Shown: positions 1-8,528, counted from the stretch's first letter. The stretch: 53,294 nt of DNA from JAHZFN01 sp965149945 (GCA_965149945.1 CBCTTQ010000011.1:1-53294), one strand, 5' to 3'. A program made the numbers and translations. The notes: generated by a model from the letters alone, not told the origin.

Positions 1-442
1 AGAACACTGATCATCTGCCGAAAAATAGGCATACCTTGCCCTTTTAACAGCTTTCCACGTTGTTAAGAGTACCACGAAAATATTGCAATTGTCAAGTAAA
101 TTCGGATAAAAAAACAGAGAAATCACGAAAAAATCACAGAAGTTGACGACGACAAAAAATACTGTATACAATCTGTTTTTTTCTCTTTTTTCTTAATCAG
201 AATTTTTATACGCAAAGGCGGGATTTTTATGAAAGCGTATCAAATCTTTACATCCTCGTCGCGCGTTTTTGAAAAAAAACACCCCGCGAGTAAATAAAAA
301 TCGTCCAAATCATTTAAAAACAGAACGGAAAATGTTACAATAAGAGTACCATCATCACCGCAGAACAAACGAAGGCGGCGGTCAACCCGCCGTTGCTGCT
401 TTAATAATGATTATATAATAAGGAAAAGAGGGTTACTTCGAA
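1..442. other. Upstream region of panB, no gene seen
   Basis: No convincing coding frame is visible. The stretch is AT-rich with a candidate sigma-A promoter at 143-172, a second weaker TACAAT box at 336-341, and a short GC-rich inverted repeat near 371-390. An imperfect inverted repeat (TTAACA...TGTTAA) lies near 45-66. Whatever gene lies to the left ends before the window. Confidence 0.5.
143..172 (+). promoter_or_regulatory. Candidate promoter for panB
   Basis: TTGACG at 143-148 and TACAAT at 167-172 with an 18-bp spacer. It would give a leader of about 265 nt before panB. The weak TACAAT at 336-341 is an alternative. Confidence 0.4.
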
Positions 443-1285
443 ATGAGCGAAAAGAAAATTTCCTTTGTACAATTTCAAAAAATGAAACAAGATGGGCAGA
501 AAATCGTCATGCTCACCGCCTATGACTACGCCTCCGCTTTACTCGCGGAACGCGCCGGCATCGATATCATTCTGGTGGGGGATTCCTTGGGCAATGTGGT
601 GCTGGGCTATGACAGCACACTGCCGGTCACCCTGGAAGATATGATTCACCACACCAAACCGGTGGTCAAAGGAGCCTCCCACACCACCGTCATCACAGAT
701 CTGCCCTTCGGCAGTTTTGAAGCATCCGTCCAGCAATGTATCCAAAGCGCCGTTCGCGTCATCAAAGAGACCAACTGCGACGGTGTGAAAATCGAAGGAG
801 GCGCCGAACGCGCCCATCTGGTCAAAGCCATTTCCGAAACGGGCATTCCCGTCTGCGCTCATATCGGTCTGACACCGCAATTTGTCATGCAGTTCGGCGG
901 TTTTAAAATTCAGGGAAAAACCAAAGAGGCCGCGGAGAAACTCATCTCTGACGCTCAAGCGCTGGAACAGGCAGGCGCCAGAATGTTAGTGCTGGAATGT
1001 GTCCCCGCGGCAATTGCCGCCATCATCACAAAAAAAATCAGCATCCCCACCATCGGCATCGGCGCCGGCGCCGGCTGCGACGGTCAGGTACTGGTTTGGT
1101 ACGATCTGGTCAACATGTACGACGGATTCAAACCGAAATTTGTTAAGCGCTTTGCTGAAGCCGGCCGTTTGATTCAGTCTGCCTATGAAGACTATGCCAA
1201 AGAAGTGCGGGAAGGCGCCTACCCCTCCGAAGAGTATGCCTTTGCCGCCAACATCGATGACGATACCCTGAAAAAGCTCTACTGA
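443..1285 (+). CDS. panB: 3-methyl-2-oxobutanoate hydroxymethyltransferase
   Basis: Ketopantoate hydroxymethyltransferase, first committed step of pantothenate (coenzyme A) synthesis: it transfers a hydroxymethyl group from 5,10-methylene-THF to 2-oxoisovalerate. At 280 residues it has the normal family length and is cytosolic. The TIM-barrel landmarks are present: metal-binding Asp47 in LVGDSLG, Asp86 in TDLPFG, Lys117 in VKIEGG and the catalytic Glu185 in LVLECVP, followed by the GIGAG phosphate-binding segment near 205-210. The ATG is preceded by GAGGG about 10 nt upstream. panC and panD are not beside it; the next gene is a nucleoside kinase 96 bp away, so the usual pan operon is broken up here. 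Confidence 0.95.
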   Translation: MSEKKISFVQFQKMKQDGQKIVMLTAYDYASALLAERAGIDIILVGDSLGNVVLGYDSTLPVTLEDMIHHTKPVVKGASHTTVITDLPFGSFEASVQQCIQSAVRVIKETNCDGVKIEGGAERAHLVKAISETGIPVCAHIGLTPQFVMQFGGFKIQGKTKEAAEKLISDAQALEQAGARMLVLECVPAAIAAIITKKISIPTIGIGAGAGCDGQVLVWYDLVNMYDGFKPKFVKRFAEAGRLIQSAYEDYAKEVREGAYPSEEYAFAANIDDDTLKKLY

Positions 1286-1381
1286 GGCGTCCTTGACAGG
1301 CATGAACCGCCGCGGCAACACATAAACATTTTTGACGGAATACATCCGTCCGGCAACAAAGAAACCATCCGAGGTGACATT

Positions 1382-3079
1382 ATGCAGAAAAACTATGTAG
1401 AAATAGAGCTGGTGGGACAGACACCCTCCGCCGCCAATCCCAAAATCCAAGTTCCCATCGGCACAAAGCTGAAATATTTCGCGCCCCAACCGGATCCCAA
1501 CCATCCTCATGTGGTAGCGGCTCTTGTCAATAATATGCTGAAAGATCTTAACTATCCCGTCTACTGCGACAGTCAAATCCAATGGCTGGACTATACTCAT
1601 CATTTCGGCAACAAAATTTACAAATACAGCCTTTCCCTGCTGTTATATGTAGCTTGCAGGGAGCTTTATCCTCAATATGAACTGAAAGTGCTCCATTCCC
1701 TGCGCAACGGGCGTTACTGTGAGCTGCGGGGAAAACCGCGGCTCACAGAAGAGGATTTCGCGAAAATCGAGCAAACCATGCGTCAAATGGTAGCGGCAGA
1801 CCTTCCCATAAAAAAAAGCTATCTGAACCGTCAGGACGCCCTGCGCTATTTTCGCTCCCGCGGCTACACCCTGATGGCGGAAAATCTGGCAATGGAAACC
1901 GCCCATAACATCCCTATCCACATTTTGCAGGGGCATATTCAATACATGTACAGCAAAATTGTTCCCTCCACCAAATATCTGGATAATTTTCAAATTCAGC
2001 CCTTCGACGAGGGCTTCATCATTCGGGAGCCCCACAGCTTTAACATGGCGATTTCCGCCGAACCCTGCGACCCCGATTGTTTTGCTTTTCCCAGACGGTT
2101 GCAGGACTCTTTGAAAACCTACGATGAATGGGGACGAATTTTAAATGTGCAAAACGTGGCGGACATCAACCGCGCCATTGAAAACAACGACTTTAAAAAT
2201 CTTGTCATCATGGCGGAAAGCATGCAGCAGCGTGCCATGCAAAAAATTGCCGACAGCATCTATGCTGATTTTCCTCAGGTGAGAGTAGTGCTGATGGCAG
2301 GACCCAGCTCCTCCGGCAAAACTTCTTTCTGCAATCGCATGGCCATTGAGTTCCGTTCTTTAGGACTGAAGCCCATCGTCCTTTCCATGGATAATTACTT
2401 CGTGGATCGGGACAAAACTCCCCCGGGCAATGACGGCAAACCGGATTTTGAATGTGTGGAAGCCATCGATCTGCCCCTCTTCAACCAACAATTGCTTCAG
2501 ATGATTCAAGGAAAACACGTGGAAATGCCCATCTATGATTTTCAGACAGGAAAACGCGCCCGGCGCACCATCCCCGTGGATTTGGGCGAAAAACATATCC
2601 TGCTCATTGAGGGCATCCACGGCATCAATGAAACCCTGACGGCGAGCATACCCGCCGCCAACAAACGAAAAATCTATGTTTCCTGCCTTACACAGTTAAA
2701 TCTGGACAATCTCACTCCCATCTTCAGCAGTGACAACCGAGAACTGCGCCGCATGATCCGTGATGTACAATTCCGCAGCGCGCCGGCGGAAAAAACACTG
2801 CTCGGCTGGCCGAAGGTGCGAGCGGGAGAAGAAAAGAACATCTTCCCCTATCAGGAAAGCGCCGACTATTATTTCAACAGCTCCCTGATTTATGAATTTA
2901 ACATCCTGCGCCCGGCTTTGGAAGAACATTTGATGGAAGTTCCCCTCGACTCTCCCGCCTATCCGGAAGCCTCCCGTCTGCTCCATCTGATTCGTCATTT
3001 TCGGCCGGCGGCGCCCAACTTGGTGCCTGCCTACTCTCTGTTGCAGGAATTTTTGGGAGGCAGTTGTTTCGAGCTGTAA
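1382..3079 (+). CDS. Uridine-kinase-like nucleoside kinase with TGS-type N-terminus
   Basis: A 565-residue protein. The C-terminal half is a phosphoribulokinase/uridine kinase-type P-loop NTPase, with Walker A GPSSSGKT at 307-314, DNYFVDRD near 337-344 and the YDFQTG segment typical of uridine kinases. The N-terminal half resembles the TGS/second additional domain of threonyl-tRNA synthetase, including the H-x(3)-H-like part RDALRYFRSRGYTLMAENL region at about 150-170. This two-part architecture is common in Clostridia and is annotated as nucleoside kinase. It probably phosphorylates uridine or cytidine for nucleotide salvage, but the exact substrate cannot be read from sequence. The start is an ATG behind CCGAGGTGACATT. 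It lies 96 bp downstream of panB and may be co-transcribed. Confidence 0.85.
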   Translation: MQKNYVEIELVGQTPSAANPKIQVPIGTKLKYFAPQPDPNHPHVVAALVNNMLKDLNYPVYCDSQIQWLDYTHHFGNKIYKYSLSLLLYVACRELYPQYELKVLHSLRNGRYCELRGKPRLTEEDFAKIEQTMRQMVAADLPIKKSYLNRQDALRYFRSRGYTLMAENLAMETAHNIPIHILQGHIQYMYSKIVPSTKYLDNFQIQPFDEGFIIREPHSFNMAISAEPCDPDCFAFPRRLQDSLKTYDEWGRILNVQNVADINRAIENNDFKNLVIMAESMQQRAMQKIADSIYADFPQVRVVLMAGPSSSGKTSFCNRMAIEFRSLGLKPIVLSMDNYFVDRDKTPPGNDGKPDFECVEAIDLPLFNQQLLQMIQGKHVEMPIYDFQTGKRARRTIPVDLGEKHILLIEGIHGINETLTASIPAANKRKIYVSCLTQLNLDNLTPIFSSDNRELRRMIRDVQFRSAPAEKTLLGWPKVRAGEEKNIFPYQESADYYFNSSLIYEFNILRPALEEHLMEVPLDSPAYPEASRLLHLIRHFRPAAPNLVPAYSLLQEFLGGSCFEL

Positions 3080-3228
3080 AGCAAGTTTCGCAGAAACGCC
3101 GTGCTTTCATTCTGCATCCAAATAACGAAGAAAAGAACCCCTCCGTAAAAACGGTCATAGCAAGCCCCTTTACCAGCTGCTGAAGACTGTCAGGAGCTTC
3201 GTTTTGCCGTAAATAAAAAAATCATCCA

Positions 3229-3260
3229 TAAAAAAAGCCGCCCCGTACAAGGCGGCTTTT
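3229..3260 (-). terminator. Rho-independent terminator of the oxidoreductase pair
   Basis: Stem AAAAGCCGCC (3233-3242) pairs with GGCGGCTTTT (3251-3260) around an 8-nt loop. On the minus strand the stem is followed by a run of seven T. It starts 5 bp after the stop of the minus-strand gene. On the plus strand only four T follow, so termination of the kinase transcript there would be weaker. Confidence 0.85.
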
Positions 3261-3264
3261 GGGA

Positions 3265-4902
3265 TTACCGATTTTGATCCCGAGCGGGCTTTTGAGGATT
3301 ATATTTTTGAATCAAAGCTTCCGCCACGCGAATGCCGTCGGCTGCCGCCGACATGATTCCTCCGGCGTATCCGGCCCCTTCGCCGCAGGGATACAGTCCA
3401 CGACAGGAGCTCTGGAAGCTCTTATCCCGCAAAATCCGCACCGGAGAGGAGCTTCTGGTTTCCGGCGCGGTCAGCAACGCATCCGCATCCGCGAAAGCCG
3501 CGACTTTTTCGGCAAAAAGGGGTAACGCCTGACGCAAGGCCGCCGTCACAAAAGGCGGCAGACAGGTATCCAGCGCGCCCGGACAAACACCCGGCAAAAA
3601 ACTGGGCCGCACCCCGCCCCATTGCCGCGTCGGCCGTTCCGCCAAAAAATCTCCCACCCGCTGGCAAACAGTCCGATAGTTTTCTCCCGCCGCCTGAAAG
3701 GCGGCTTTTTCGATGGCTCTTTGCAACGCCATCCCCGCTAAAGGGTGGTCGCTGCCGAAATCCTTCGGCGTCACTCCCACCAGCAGGGCGGCGTTAGCAT
3801 TTTCCCCGTTACGGGCGTGTAAACTCATACCATTGGTTACCACTCGTCCCGGTTCAGAGGAAGCGTTGACCACCACCCCACCCGGACACATACAAAAGGA
3901 ATAGACCGAACGACCGTCAGGCAGATGACAGCTTAATTGATAGTCCGCCGCCCCCAGCGCCGAATGCCCCGTAAAGGCGCCGTATTGGCTGCGGTCAATA
4001 TCCTGCTGGCGGTGTTCAATCCGCGCCCCCACCGAAAAAGGTTTGGCAATCATAGGCACGCTCAATTGATACAGTTTTTCAAAGGTGTCCCGTGCGGAAT
4101 GCCCGATAGCCAGCACCACATCCTCACTTTCCAGCCAGTAGGTTCCCTCGGCGTCCCGTACCCGCACACCCCGCAGACGGCTGCCCGACGCCGTTGTTTC
4201 CAGGCGAAAATCATCCACTCGGCAATTACAGCGCAGCTCCCCGCCCAAAGCCTCAATCTGTTCGCCCAGGCGGCGCACCACATCCATCAGCAAATCGGTG
4301 CCGATATGCGGTTTCGCCAAATACAAAATCTCCGACGGCGCGCCTGCCGCCGCAAAAACTTCCAACACTCTGCGATTTCTCGGATCTTTGGTGTTGGTCG
4401 TCAATTTTCCGTCAGAAAAAGCGCCGGCTCCACCCTGGCCAAACTGCACATTGGATTCCGGATTCAGCGCTCCCCCTCGCCAAAAAGCAGCCACTGTCGC
4501 CTGCCGGCTGGTAATGTCTTCTCCCCGTTCCAGCAGAATGGGACGAAATCCCGCCTCCGCCAAAATCAAACCGCAAAGAAGCCCCGCCGGTCCCATACCG
4601 ATAATCACCGGTCGCAAGGGCGGGCGTACCGTCGAAGGCGGCAGCACATAGGGAGATTCTTTGACACGACTTATTTTTTTGCTGCGGCAACGGCGCAAAA
4701 CCTTTTCTTCCGACTGACTCAGCGTCACTTCCACACTGTAAGAAAAACAAATCCGCTCCTTTTTTCTGGCATCCACCGCTTTTTTTCGCAATCGCAGGCG
4801 GCTGATGGCAGATTCTTTAACACCCAGCTCCCGCGCCGCGGCTCGCCGCAGATCATCCGCAGTAGCTGTTAGCGGCAATTTTAATTCATTAATTCGCAGC
4901 AT
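3265..4902 (-). CDS. FAD-dependent oxidoreductase (COG2509-type)
   Basis: A 545-residue flavoprotein dehydrogenase of uncharacterised physiological role. Residues 1-90 form the small basic N-terminal domain typical of this family. The FAD-binding Rossmann motif GMGPAG sits at 102-107, with the acidic strand end LLERGED at 123-129. The segment FGQGGAGAFSDGKL (about 163-176) is a strong signature of the family. Near the C-terminus the motif GLYPCGEGAGYAGGI closes the FAD site. It starts at ATG 4902, overlapping the end of the upstream oxidoreductase by 14 bp, so translation is probably coupled. Assignment to the family is firm; electron donor and acceptor are unknown. Confidence 0.85.
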   Translation of the reverse strand: MLRINELKLPLTATADDLRRAAARELGVKESAISRLRLRKKAVDARKKERICFSYSVEVTLSQSEEKVLRRCRSKKISRVKESPYVLPPSTVRPPLRPVIIGMGPAGLLCGLILAEAGFRPILLERGEDITSRQATVAAFWRGGALNPESNVQFGQGGAGAFSDGKLTTNTKDPRNRRVLEVFAAAGAPSEILYLAKPHIGTDLLMDVVRRLGEQIEALGGELRCNCRVDDFRLETTASGSRLRGVRVRDAEGTYWLESEDVVLAIGHSARDTFEKLYQLSVPMIAKPFSVGARIEHRQQDIDRSQYGAFTGHSALGAADYQLSCHLPDGRSVYSFCMCPGGVVVNASSEPGRVVTNGMSLHARNGENANAALLVGVTPKDFGSDHPLAGMALQRAIEKAAFQAAGENYRTVCQRVGDFLAERPTRQWGGVRPSFLPGVCPGALDTCLPPFVTAALRQALPLFAEKVAAFADADALLTAPETRSSSPVRILRDKSFQSSCRGLYPCGEGAGYAGGIMSAAADGIRVAEALIQKYNPQKPARDQNR

Positions 4903-6190
4903 CTTGCTCTTTTCTCCTTTTTTGATTTCCGATTCCCGCGGATTCCAACGATGCCCCGACGCTCGCCGCCGCCAAGCGCGCCGATGACCAGGCCCAAGTT
5001 AAATTATACCCGCCGCAATCGCCGTCAATATCCAACATCTCGCCAACGGCAAACAGCCCCGGCAAAAAACGACATTCCAATGTTCGCGGCTCAAAATCAG
5101 CCGTACGCAATCCCCCGGCGGTCACTTGGGCTTTTTCCCAACCGGTAGTACCTCGCACCGAAAGGGATAACCCTTTCAGTTCTTGGGCAACCGCCGCGAT
5201 ATCCCCTTCGTCCAAAGAACGGCTATCTCGACTCAACGGTCCCAAACCACAGCGTTTCAGCACCTGATGCCCCAATTTTTTATTCACCAGTCCTGTTAAA
5301 AACTGCTCCAGCGGCAAAGAAAAGCGACAGCTCCTCGCTCCCAACAATTCCCGCAACGCCTCCTCCCGCAATTGCGGCAGCACATCCAACACCAGCCGCT
5401 GCGAACGGGGTCGGGCAGAAGACGTGTTCTGACTGACCCAGCGAGAGAGTTGAAAAGCAGGAATACCGGAAAGGCCGTAATCGGTGAACTGCACCTCGCC
5501 CCGTTCCCTCCGAGGAGGCAACCCGCTCGTTTCCAAAGTCAGCACACAGGGAATCCGCAGCCCCTTCAGGGCTTTAGGCAAAGAGGGCTCCGTCTTGATC
5601 TGGGTCAATGCCGGGAAAAGAACGGTGGACTCTAATCCCAAACGACTGAGCCAACGAAAACTCTCTCGAGCGGCGCTCAGACGCGGCGTCGCCAAACCGC
5701 CCTGCGCCAACACGACTCTGCGTGCCCGCACGATCCCGCGGGGGGTTTCCGCAAAAAAAAGACCGCGTAACCGCAGACCCATCACCGGCGTTTCGGTACG
5801 AACTTCTACCCCGCGCGCCGCCATCTGCAGCCGTAAAACATCCAAAACAGAAGAAGCCTGATTGGTATAGGGATACTGCCGCCCCGCCTCATCCCGGGTC
5901 AGCAACAACCCCAATTCCTCCCAGAAAGCCCAATTGGCGGCAGGAGAAAACCGCTCCAAAGCGGGAGCGGCGAAAACAGAAGCATCTCCTTCCACACTGT
6001 GATAAGAAGCCGCTATAGCCCGTTCATTGCCCAAATTACAGCGGCCGTTGCCAGTGGCCAGCAATTTTTTCCCCACCCGATCCTTCTCTTCCAACAGCAA
6101 AACGCCGAGTTGAGGATATTGTTTTTTCAGGGCAACAGCACAAAACATTCCCGCCGCGCCCCCGCCGATGATTAATACATCCGTATCCAT
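4889..6190 (-). CDS. HI0933/BaiN-like NAD(P)/FAD-dependent oxidoreductase
   Basis: A flavoprotein of 433 residues if translation starts at ATG 6190, chosen because AAGGAG lies 7 nt upstream. A frame extension to 6259 has no such site. The FAD-binding GGGAAG is at 9-14, the acidic end LLEEKDRVG follows, and the signature GKKLLATGNGRCNLGN is at 40-55. The C-terminal CGGYNLTWAWSSARLAA motif completes the FAD site. This is the HI0933/YhiN family, which includes the gut bile-acid enzyme BaiN; a bile-acid role is not implied. It is the first gene of a two-gene unit, followed by the second oxidoreductase with a 14-bp overlap. Confidence 0.85.
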   Translation of the reverse strand: MDTDVLIIGGGAAGMFCAVALKKQYPQLGVLLLEEKDRVGKKLLATGNGRCNLGNERAIAASYHSVEGDASVFAAPALERFSPAANWAFWEELGLLLTRDEAGRQYPYTNQASSVLDVLRLQMAARGVEVRTETPVMGLRLRGLFFAETPRGIVRARRVVLAQGGLATPRLSAARESFRWLSRLGLESTVLFPALTQIKTEPSLPKALKGLRIPCVLTLETSGLPPRRERGEVQFTDYGLSGIPAFQLSRWVSQNTSSARPRSQRLVLDVLPQLREEALRELLGARSCRFSLPLEQFLTGLVNKKLGHQVLKRCGLGPLSRDSRSLDEGDIAAVAQELKGLSLSVRGTTGWEKAQVTAGGLRTADFEPRTLECRFLPGLFAVGEMLDIDGDCGGYNLTWAWSSARLAAASVGASLESAGIGNQKRRKEQDAAN

Positions 6191-6299
6191 GACTGTTCTC
6201 CTTTTCTTTGACGGAATCACGCTCCGCTTACCAACACGACGGACTTCATGCCGTCTCACAAAGACGATCGTCCCCGCTTTTCATGGCATCTTTTCTTTT

Positions 6300-6328
6300 A
6301 TTGTACCTTATTCCCTCTCCTCTGTCCA
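6300..6328 (-). promoter_or_regulatory. Promoter of the two-oxidoreductase operon
   Basis: On the minus strand TGGACA (6328-6323) and TACAAT (6305-6300) are separated by exactly 17 bp. The predicted leader before the ATG at 6190 is about 100 nt. Confidence 0.75.
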
Positions 6329-6391
6329 GTATTCCGCCCGACCTGTCCGACAAAGATCCCCCAATCTGATTTTCTAAACTTCCTATCAGAT

Positions 6392-6449
6392 GTTTTGCTG
6401 AAAACGACACGCCTTGACACGTATTCTCTCAGAATTTTCTCGAGAACAC
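6392..6449. repeat. Diverged direct repeat with paired TGACACG boxes, copy A
   Basis: Contains CGACACG (6405-6411) and TGACACG (6415-6421) spaced 10 bp apart and is followed by a half-terminator arm (AAGCCCC). It resembles the stretch at 6531-6590. It marks the edge of the mobile-element relic; no gene is seen in 6191-6726. Confidence 0.45.
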
Positions 6450-6530
6450 AGACAAAAATATAAGCCCCTTTTGAAGGACTTTCTCGTATATGAAATTAAA
6501 ATAACTCTTGTTTCATGTCATATAACAGGC

Positions 6531-6590
6531 GTTTTTCTAAAAATGACACGTTTTGACACGCTTTTTCCTAAACTTTTTCCGACACACTCT
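6531..6590. repeat. Diverged direct repeat with paired TGACACG boxes, copy B
   Basis: Two exact TGACACG boxes at 6544-6550 and 6554-6560, again 10 bp apart, in an AT-rich context similar to copy A. A complete terminator follows at 6615-6643. The function is unknown; a binding-site pair or the end of a lost element are possible. Confidence 0.45.
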
Positions 6591-6614
6591 CAACACCTCT
6601 TAAGCGACACAAGC

Positions 6615-6643
6615 AAAAAAAATAAGCCCCCCAAAAGGGGCTT
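6615..6643 (-). terminator. Terminator downstream of the phage-like relic
   Basis: On the minus strand AAGCCCC (6643-6637) pairs with GGGGCTT (6630-6624) around a 6-nt loop, followed by ATTTTTTTT. It lies 84 bp beyond the stop of the nuclease-domain frame. Confidence 0.8.
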
Positions 6644-7189
6644 TTCTTGCGCGTGAAATTGTTGCCGTATATCTCTGTACATAATTTCTCTCATACGAGT
6701 TTTTGTACGCGCGGTTGTGTAAAATGTTACTCCCACCAACTTCTCGGCATGTTTTTGGAACTGTATCCTTCCACGTCCGTCATGTCCGCTCTCTTACTGT
6801 CTACGGTCATGAAGCGGTCGGAGGAATACCCTTCCTCCACCCCGCGCTCCGCTTCTTTCGCGACTTCCTCGTTGTGCCGTACCTCGTAGTTGCTGACGTC
6901 GGGATTTTCATCCAGCCAGTCCTTAATCCGCTCGGAAAGCTCCTCGTCCTTTTTCATCCGCTTTACGAGCCGTCTTTGCTTCCGTTCGGGCTGCCCCGCG
7001 ACCCCTTGGAGTTGTTCGGCGGTCTCCTGTCCTTTTTCCCGTACAGCGGCGGTTTTTTCCCCGCCCGCCTCTTCCGATTTTTTACCAATCACGGGGGTTC
7101 TTTCGAAATTCCTGTTATTTCCATTGATATTTTCCTCGGATTCTGTTATACTATCAGCAGAAACAGAAGTTGCCGAGAGCAATTGTTGG

Positions 7190-7402
7190 GTGGTAGTATT
7201 GCCATCGATAACACTTTCGGGACTTCTATCAGTAGGAACAGAAGTTGCCGAGACGGACGCTTCGGGCGTGACGCTGGGGGGCAGAGATGCCATCAGAGCA
7301 CTTTCGGGACTTCTGGCAGTAGGAACAGAAGTTGCCGAGAGCACCGCTTCGGGCGTGTGGCTGGGGGGCAGAGATGCCATCTGAGCACTTTCGGGACTTC
7401 TG
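7190..7402 (-). repeat. Tandem 87-bp repeats coding for Pro/Ser/Thr-rich linker
   Basis: Two units of 29 residues (beginning SPESAQMASLPPS and SPESALMASLPPS, each ending in SATSVPT-A/D-R) and a third shortened unit (SPESVIDGNTTTQQ to SATSVSAD) lie directly after the nuclease-like domain. They look like a flexible linker that expands by duplication. Confidence 0.75.
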
Positions 7403-7961
7403 TTTTTGTTTTTGTCCGTACTCGCGCTTCTGTCTATATAGGCGGACACAATCTGCAAGGTCTCGCGTTTGGTGTCCGGCGCCGCCTCCACCACATACAT
7501 CGTCCCGTCAATCCGCTTGGTATACTTCACCATCGGGGCGGGAGAGTGGTCGACGTTTCTGAATTCACCGCTAAACACAGGCTGTCCCTTGCGTTTTCCT
7601 TTTTCATGAAGCAATTGCTCCACAGTGTCGCAGTTATCCAGCGCCCAGCCGATTTTGCCGATATCCTTTAAGTCCGACATGCTGATATCGTGCTCGCCTC
7701 TCGCGCCGTGCCGTCTTTCAACATGCCGGAAAGTATTTCCTTTTATATGATGGGTATACCCGTTTGTCCACGCCGACGGCTTTTTTATGTCCGCCACTTC
7801 CCGCTCGCTCGTCTCCCGCAGGAGATAGTTCATTCGATTGGCTTCATCGTTTGACGTGCTTTTCGCTTTTTGAGCGAACTCTACCAAGCCCTTGTCCACG
7901 GGGGCGTTTTGGTATTCCCGAATCGCCCGTTCCTCCTCGGGAGTATGGCTTTCCTCCGGGC

Positions 7962-8138
7962 TTACAGCAGCCCGAACTCGTTCATCCACTCGATGATTTC
8001 CTCGTCCGTCCAATCGGGACTTCGATACTTCAGGTCCTTCATTGTTCGGATATTCACCTTGGTATCCTCGTCGTTCCCCGCCGCTTCCAGCAGCTTGTCG
8101 GACAGCTGAATATCCCGCCATGTTTCCTTGCGTTTCAT
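7962..8138 (-). CDS. Nested 58-residue acidic protein, copy 1
   Basis: Starts at ATG 8138 behind GGGAGGTG about 8 nt upstream, a strong site, and ends with TAA at 7962. Codon choice is typical of real genes here (many G/C third positions: CTG, GCG, GAC, AAG). It is acidic, begins MKRKETWRDIQLSDKLLEA and ends DWTDEEIIEWMNEFGLL. It lies inside the 315-bp cassette in another frame of the nuclease relic, same strand, with its own promoter. No family is recognised. Position next to a nuclease-like domain makes an immunity or antitoxin role conceivable, but this is inference only. Confidence 0.7.
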   Translation of the reverse strand: MKRKETWRDIQLSDKLLEAAGNDEDTKVNIRTMKDLKYRSPDWTDEEIIEWMNEFGLL

Positions 8139-8176
8139 TATTAATTTCACCTCCCGGTACATCTCGCGTATTCGGA

Positions 8177-8213
8177 ATGGTATTATGATACCATGTTTCC
8201 CCCTTTCTCGCAA
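8177..8213 (-). promoter_or_regulatory. Promoter with overlapping palindrome, cassette copy 1
   Basis: On the minus strand TTGCGA (8213-8208), 17 bp, TATCAT (8190-8185). An 18-bp perfect palindrome, ATGGTAT-4-ATACCAT, at 8177-8194 covers the -10 box and is a good candidate operator for autoregulation. It reads into the 58-codon gene starting at 8138. Confidence 0.7.
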
Positions 8214-8276
8214 CGGGCGCGTTTTAGTATTCCCGAATCGCCCGTTCCTCCTCGGGAGTATGACTTCCCTCCGGGC

Positions 8277-8453
8277 TTACAGCAGCCCGAACTCGTCCAT
8301 CCACTCGATGATTTCCTCGTCCGTCCAGTCGGGATTGTCCTCTTTCAGACGTTGCATTTGATTGATATTCACCTTGGTATCCTCGTCGTTCCCCGCCGCT
8401 TCCAGCAGCTTGTCGGACAGCTGAATATCCCGCCATGTTTCCTTGCGTTTCAT
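8277..8453 (-). CDS. Nested 58-residue acidic protein, copy 2
   Basis: Paralogue of the gene at 7962-8138, same start context (GGGAGGTG) and promoter. The first 30 residues are identical to copy 1 and the last 16 differ at one position (WMDEF versus WMNEF). Residues 31-42 read NQMQRLKEDNPD against RTMKDLKYRSPD in copy 1. This block-like divergence between otherwise identical copies suggests selection or conversion on the central segment. No family is recognised. Confidence 0.7.
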   Translation of the reverse strand: MKRKETWRDIQLSDKLLEAAGNDEDTKVNINQMQRLKEDNPDWTDEEIIEWMDEFGLL

Positions 8454-8491
8454 TATTAATTTCACCTCCCGGTACATCTCGCGTATTCGGA

Positions 8492-8528
8492 ATGGTATTA
8501 TGATACCATGTTTCCCCCTTTCTCGCAA
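8492..8528 (-). promoter_or_regulatory. Promoter with overlapping palindrome, cassette copy 2
   Basis: TTGCGA (8528-8523), 17-bp spacer, TATCAT (8505-8500) on the minus strand, with the same 18-bp palindrome at 8492-8509 overlapping the -10 box. Confidence 0.7.

Larger units (their letters stand above)
7911..8225 (-). repeat. 315-bp in-frame cassette, copy 1
   Basis: Unit of exactly 315 bp (105 codons) inserted in the PBECR-like frame and bordered by an 11-bp direct repeat (minus strand C/T-AAAACGC-S-CC). It carries a promoter, a palindrome, a ribosome binding site and a nested 58-codon gene in a different frame. About 155 bp on the promoter/N-terminal side are identical to copy 2. Differences concentrate in a roughly 35-bp window near 8018-8050. 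Confidence 0.85.

Noticed and set aside
3937..4872. Plus-strand frame of 311 codons
   Set aside because: Antisense to the FAD oxidoreductase; rich in Arg/His/Gln, as expected from a shadow frame.
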